Below are positions 5,579 to 8,344 of a stretch of 8,344 bases of DNA, one piece after another; position 1 is the first letter of the stretch, and every line of letters begins with the position of its first letter. Below the pieces are notes generated by a model. It had not been told where the DNA came from. It saw only the letters and a program-made list of their open reading frames with translations, and did no database searches. Source of the DNA: Actinomycetota bacterium. Lineage in GTDB: Bacteria > Margulisbacteria > Marinamargulisbacteria > SXXA01. The DNA is taken from positions 1 through 8,344 of the forward strand of contig SXXA01000001.1 in NCBI GenBank assembly GCA_005791325.1, written 5' to 3'. The translations under genes were made by a program, and so were the position numbers.

Positions 5579-7822
5579 CTATTTACAAATTACGTTTAAT
5601 GCAGCTCCCGCTTTAAACCATTCAACCTGACCATCATTATAGGTGTGCGTTAATTTTACCTCATCAACGGTTCCATCTTCATGCCTTAATCGCATTATAA
5701 TCACCGATTGTGGGGCTAATTCCATTATCCCCAATAAATCAACCACATCATCTTCACGAATTAACTCATAGTCGGATGCCTGTTCAAAACACAATGCCAA
5801 AATGCCCTGCTTTTTGAGATTTGACTCATGAATACGAGCAAATGACTTAACAACGACAGCCCGAACACCCAGATGTCGTGGCTCCATCGCCGCATGCTCC
5901 CTTGATGACCCCTCTCCATAATTATACTCACCTATCACCACCGTCCCAACCCCTGACTGTTGGTACAATCGAGCCGAATCGGGAACCGGCATATATGCCC
6001 CCACCGTGCGATTCCATACATGATTAGCCTGCTGATTAAACGCATTGATCGCACCAATTAACAAATTATTCGATATTCGATCCAAATGCCCCCGATAACG
6101 CAACCAAACCCCCGCTTGCGAAATATGGTCCGTGGTGCATTTACCTTGGGCTTTAATTAATATCGAAAGCCCACTTAAATTGGTCCCCTCCCAAGCAGGA
6201 AAGGGGGCCAATAGTTGCAACCGCTCCGAATCAGGTGATACCACAACCTGCACATCGGATCCACCCTCAGATGGGGGGGTAAACCCAGTCAAATCCAAGA
6301 CAAAACCCGTGGGTGGCAACTCATCGCCAACGGGTGGTGCCAGTCGAGTGGTTGTGCCAGGCAAGGGATCCGTAAGGGGATTAAACCGCAAATCCCCCGC
6401 AATCGCCAACGCAGTCACCACTTCAGGTGAGGCCACAAATGCATGGGTATGGGACTGGCCATCATTACGTTTTGAAAAATTGCGATTAAATGACGTTACA
6501 ATTGAATTGGGGGCCACCCCCGCCTCATCATGCCGCTTCCACTGCCCTATACAAGGCCCGCAAGCATTGGCCAACACAACAGCCCCCATCCGATCAAAAA
6601 CCGATAATATACCCGCCTTTTCCGCCGTGGCCCGCACTTGCTCCGAGCCAGGGGTCACCGTAAACAAGGCCTTAGATGTTAAGCCATTTTCAACCGCCTG
6701 GTGGGCAATGGATGCCGCCCTCGCCATATCCTCATACGACGAGTTGGTACATGAGCCAATCAACCCCACTGACACCGTTGACGGATATTGATTGGTATCA
6801 ACAGCCTGCTTAAATTCCGAAATAGGCCATGCTTTGTCGGGGGTAAAGGGACCATTAATATGGGGCTCAAGGGTATCTAAATCAATATCAATCAATTGAT
6901 CATAATAATCAGAGGGTGACGACAGCACATCCCTATCAGGACCTAATTCTTCATGCCAATCCCCCAACGCATCAATCACCTCAGAACGCCCCGTTGCCTG
7001 CAAATACATCCGCATTTTATCATCATAGGGGACTAGGGAGGATGTGGCCCCAATTTCAGCTCCCATATTACAAATGGTCCCCTTGCCCGTACAAGAAATA
7101 TGCTGAGCACCCTCTCCAAAATATTCCACCACATGATCCGTACCTCCCGATACCGTCAGCAAACCAGCAAGTTTGAGTATGACATCCTTCGGGCTCGCCC
7201 ATCCCGATAATCGTCCGGACAATCGGACCCCAATGATTTTGGGCACCTTTAATTCCCAAGGCAACCCAGCCATGGCATCCACAGCATCCGACCCACCCAC
7301 CCCAATGGCCAACATCCCCAAACCACCGGCATTGGGGGTGTGTGAATCGGTTCCAATCATCAGGCCCCCAGGAAAGGCATATTGCTCCAAAACCACTTGG
7401 TGAATAATACCTGAACCAGGTTTCCAAAACCCAATACCATGTCGACGCGACACCGATTCCAAAAATGCATAGACTTCCTGATTATCAGACAACGCACGAG
7501 ACAAATCGGTTGAGGCACCAGATTGAGCCATAATTAAATGATCGCAATGAACCGTGGTTGGAATGGCAACAGCCGGACGACCCGCTTGCATAAATTGCAA
7601 CAACGCCATTTGAGCCGTTGCATCCTGCATGGCCACCCGATCCGGCTTAAAATTTGCGTAATCCTCACCACGAAGGTAGGGTAATTGGGGAAAATCCCCC
7701 ATCAAATGGGTATAAAGTATCTTCTCGGTGTAGGTCAGCGGACGCCCCAAAACAGAACGTACCAACGGCAATAACGACTGAAAACGATGATACGATTTTA
7801 CAATCGATGAAATATCTAACAT
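5579..7822 (-). CDS. acn: Aconitate hydratase, mitochondrial type
   Basis: Aconitase interconverts citrate and isocitrate through cis-aconitate in the TCA cycle, using a [4Fe-4S] cluster. The 747 residues match the mitochondrial-type enzyme in length and order rather than the roughly 890-residue AcnA/IRP type or the AcnB type. Cluster ligands are Cys358 (GSCTNS), Cys421 and Cys424 (ACGPC), the same numbers as in the mature mitochondrial enzyme. Other active-site residues seen are Asp94-His95, Asp159-Ser160-His161 (DSHTP), Arg447 and Arg452 (NRNFSKR), and Ser639-Ser640-Arg641 (GEGSSREH), equivalent to the catalytic Ser642 region of pig aconitase. The swivel domain covers about 555-690. AAGGAGA at 7833-7827, four bases before the ATG, supports the start. 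It begins 19 nt after the oxidase subunit IV gene and is probably cotranscribed with it, which fits a role in respiration. The reading frame is intact. Confidence 0.97.
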   Translation of the reverse strand: MLDISSIVKSYHRFQSLLPLVRSVLGRPLTYTEKILYTHLMGDFPQLPYLRGEDYANFKPDRVAMQDATAQMALLQFMQAGRPAVAIPTTVHCDHLIMAQSGASTDLSRALSDNQEVYAFLESVSRRHGIGFWKPGSGIIHQVVLEQYAFPGGLMIGTDSHTPNAGGLGMLAIGVGGSDAVDAMAGLPWELKVPKIIGVRLSGRLSGWASPKDVILKLAGLLTVSGGTDHVVEYFGEGAQHISCTGKGTICNMGAEIGATSSLVPYDDKMRMYLQATGRSEVIDALGDWHEELGPDRDVLSSPSDYYDQLIDIDLDTLEPHINGPFTPDKAWPISEFKQAVDTNQYPSTVSVGLIGSCTNSSYEDMARAASIAHQAVENGLTSKALFTVTPGSEQVRATAEKAGILSVFDRMGAVVLANACGPCIGQWKRHDEAGVAPNSIVTSFNRNFSKRNDGQSHTHAFVASPEVVTALAIAGDLRFNPLTDPLPGTTTRLAPPVGDELPPTGFVLDLTGFTPPSEGGSDVQVVVSPDSERLQLLAPFPAWEGTNLSGLSILIKAQGKCTTDHISQAGVWLRYRGHLDRISNNLLIGAINAFNQQANHVWNRTVGAYMPVPDSARLYQQSGVGTVVIGEYNYGEGSSREHAAMEPRHLGVRAVVVKSFARIHESNLKKQGILALCFEQASDYELIREDDVVDLLGIMELAPQSVIIMRLRHEDGTVDEVKLTHTYNDGQVEWFKAGAALNVICK

Positions 7823-7826
7823 GCCA

Positions 7827-7833
7827 TCTCCTT
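7827..7833 (-). promoter_or_regulatory. Strong ribosome binding site of aconitase
   Basis: The minus strand reads AAGGAGA four bases before the ATG at 7822, inside the 19-nt gap after the oxidase subunit IV stop. It confirms the start and makes a separate promoter in the gap unlikely. Confidence 0.75.
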
Positions 7834-7841
7834 ACACAGTA

Positions 7842-8219
7842 TTAATGGGACGATTTTTCACCAACCACCGCAGGTCGTACGGGGCTCTTAATTGGTAAAA
7901 TTTCACTTTCAAGTGGGGAACGAAAATCGCGAAACCATACATCGGCAAAGGTAAATAAGAAAAACAAAAATAAAAACAATAAACTTGATAAAAAGGCAAA
8001 TCGATTAAAGGCATCGTCCCACCACAACCCCATGAAAACAAACATCACCACACTGGCTTTCATAATGGCAACCAACAAAGCCATAATTAAATTAAAAGAG
8101 CCAAAGTTAACTTGGGCAATGGCAACCGTAATAACCGTTAAAATCAGGAGAGCCACCAAGGCCCCCACATAAACTGAGGTAGGAACAATAAAATGATCGT
8201 GATGAGACTCTTGTGACAT
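7842..8219 (-). CDS. Cytochrome c oxidase subunit IV family protein
   Basis: This is a 125-residue small membrane subunit of an aa3/caa3-type heme-copper oxidase (prokaryotic COX4/CyoD-like family). Three hydrophobic segments lie at about 13-34, 41-64 and 73-93, the usual layout. The second carries the family-like run AIMKASVVMFVFMGLWW (51-67), comparable to the family's K...FMHL pattern. A His-rich start (SHHDH) and a polar C-terminal tail of about 30 residues flank the membrane part. The subunit is thought to help assemble or stabilise the oxidase and has no redox centre. The ATG at 8219 lies four bases after the subunit III stop, with a weak GGGG binding site overlapping that stop region, so translation is probably coupled. 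The identification rests on both the sequence pattern and the neighbouring subunit III. Confidence 0.87.
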   Translation of the reverse strand: MSQESHHDHFIVPTSVYVGALVALLILTVITVAIAQVNFGSFNLIMALLVAIMKASVVMFVFMGLWWDDAFNRFAFLSSLLFLFLFFLFTFADVWFRDFRSPLESEILPIKSPVRPAVVGEKSSH

Positions 8220-8223
8220 ATAA

Positions 8224-8344
8224 TTACCCCACTAAATAGAATAATGGAAATAGAAAAATCCATACCAAATCAACAAAATGCCAATACAACCCAACCATTT
8301 CAACTGGTGTAAAGAACCCACTATAAAAATGGCCCTGACGATTG
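8224..8344 (-). CDS. coxC: Cytochrome c oxidase subunit III, C-terminal end (partial)
   Basis: The last 39 residues and the TAA stop of a gene entering from the right edge were read by hand. The end GLYWHFVDLVWIFLFPLFYL is the highly conserved final transmembrane helix of heme-copper oxidase subunit III, and the preceding GHFYSGFFTPVEMVG fits the loop before it. Subunit III is a membrane component of the proton-pumping terminal oxidase, next to catalytic subunit I. The order subunit III then subunit IV is usual in aa3/caa3 operons, so subunits I and II are expected just outside the window. The gene symbol follows the common cox naming; ctaE is a synonym. Confidence 0.9.
   Translation of the reverse strand, partial: NRQGHFYSGFFTPVEMVGLYWHFVDLVWIFLFPLFYLVG

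Noticed and set aside
6132..6791. 219-codon plus-strand open frame opposite aconitase
   Set aside because: It is antisense to a well-conserved gene. The translation is low-complexity and resembles no family, and no promoter or binding site was seen.
1..8344. Defence island, CRISPR array, prophage or mobile element
   Set aside because: No spaced direct repeats, transposase or phage structural genes were seen. The single recombinase sits in a housekeeping operon and looks like Xer.

Overview
This window is a compact, ordinary-looking stretch of a bacterial chromosome. Every supported gene lies on the minus strand, so transcription runs from position 8344 towards 1. The organism looks like an aerobically respiring bacterium: there are heme-copper cytochrome oxidase subunits III and IV, a complete aconitase of the mitochondrial type, and Shine-Dalgarno sites such as AGGAGG and AAGGAGA. 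An exported serine hydrolase of the beta-lactamase fold implies a cell envelope with peptidoglycan-type chemistry. I could not assign a phylum. No transposase, integron, phage module, tRNA, rRNA or CRISPR array was found.

Right-hand block (8344 to 5579), in transcription order: the C-terminal end of cytochrome c oxidase subunit III (cut by the window edge), cytochrome c oxidase subunit IV, and aconitase. Spacing is 4 nt and then 19 nt, so these three probably share a transcript joining a TCA-cycle enzyme to the terminal oxidase. A 255-nt intergenic region follows (5324-5578). It holds a perfect 9-bp hairpin just after the aconitase stop, a 10-bp palindrome, a 27-nt polypurine tract, a terminator-like stem followed by seven T, and a candidate promoter for pnp.

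Central and left block (5323 to 463): polynucleotide phosphorylase (pnp), a secreted class A beta-lactamase-like serine hydrolase, a Nudix hydrolase resembling ADP-ribose pyrophosphatase, a Xer-like tyrosine recombinase and a short site-2-type M50 metalloprotease. Each of these five genes overlaps the next by 1, 8, 19 and 19 nt in turn, so they form one strongly coupled operon mixing RNA turnover, envelope, nucleotide clean-up, chromosome-dimer resolution and membrane proteolysis. After a 52-nt gap with a possible promoter, an uncharacterised single-pass membrane protein begins and runs off the left edge.

No clearly new multi-gene system is visible. The points most worth a second look are: the G8 tract at the hydrolase/Nudix junction, where a one-base loss would fuse the two frames; the unusual omega-loop of the beta-lactamase-like protein; a 33-nt interrupted inverted repeat inside the M50 gene; the structured acn-pnp intergenic region; and the unknown membrane protein at the left edge.
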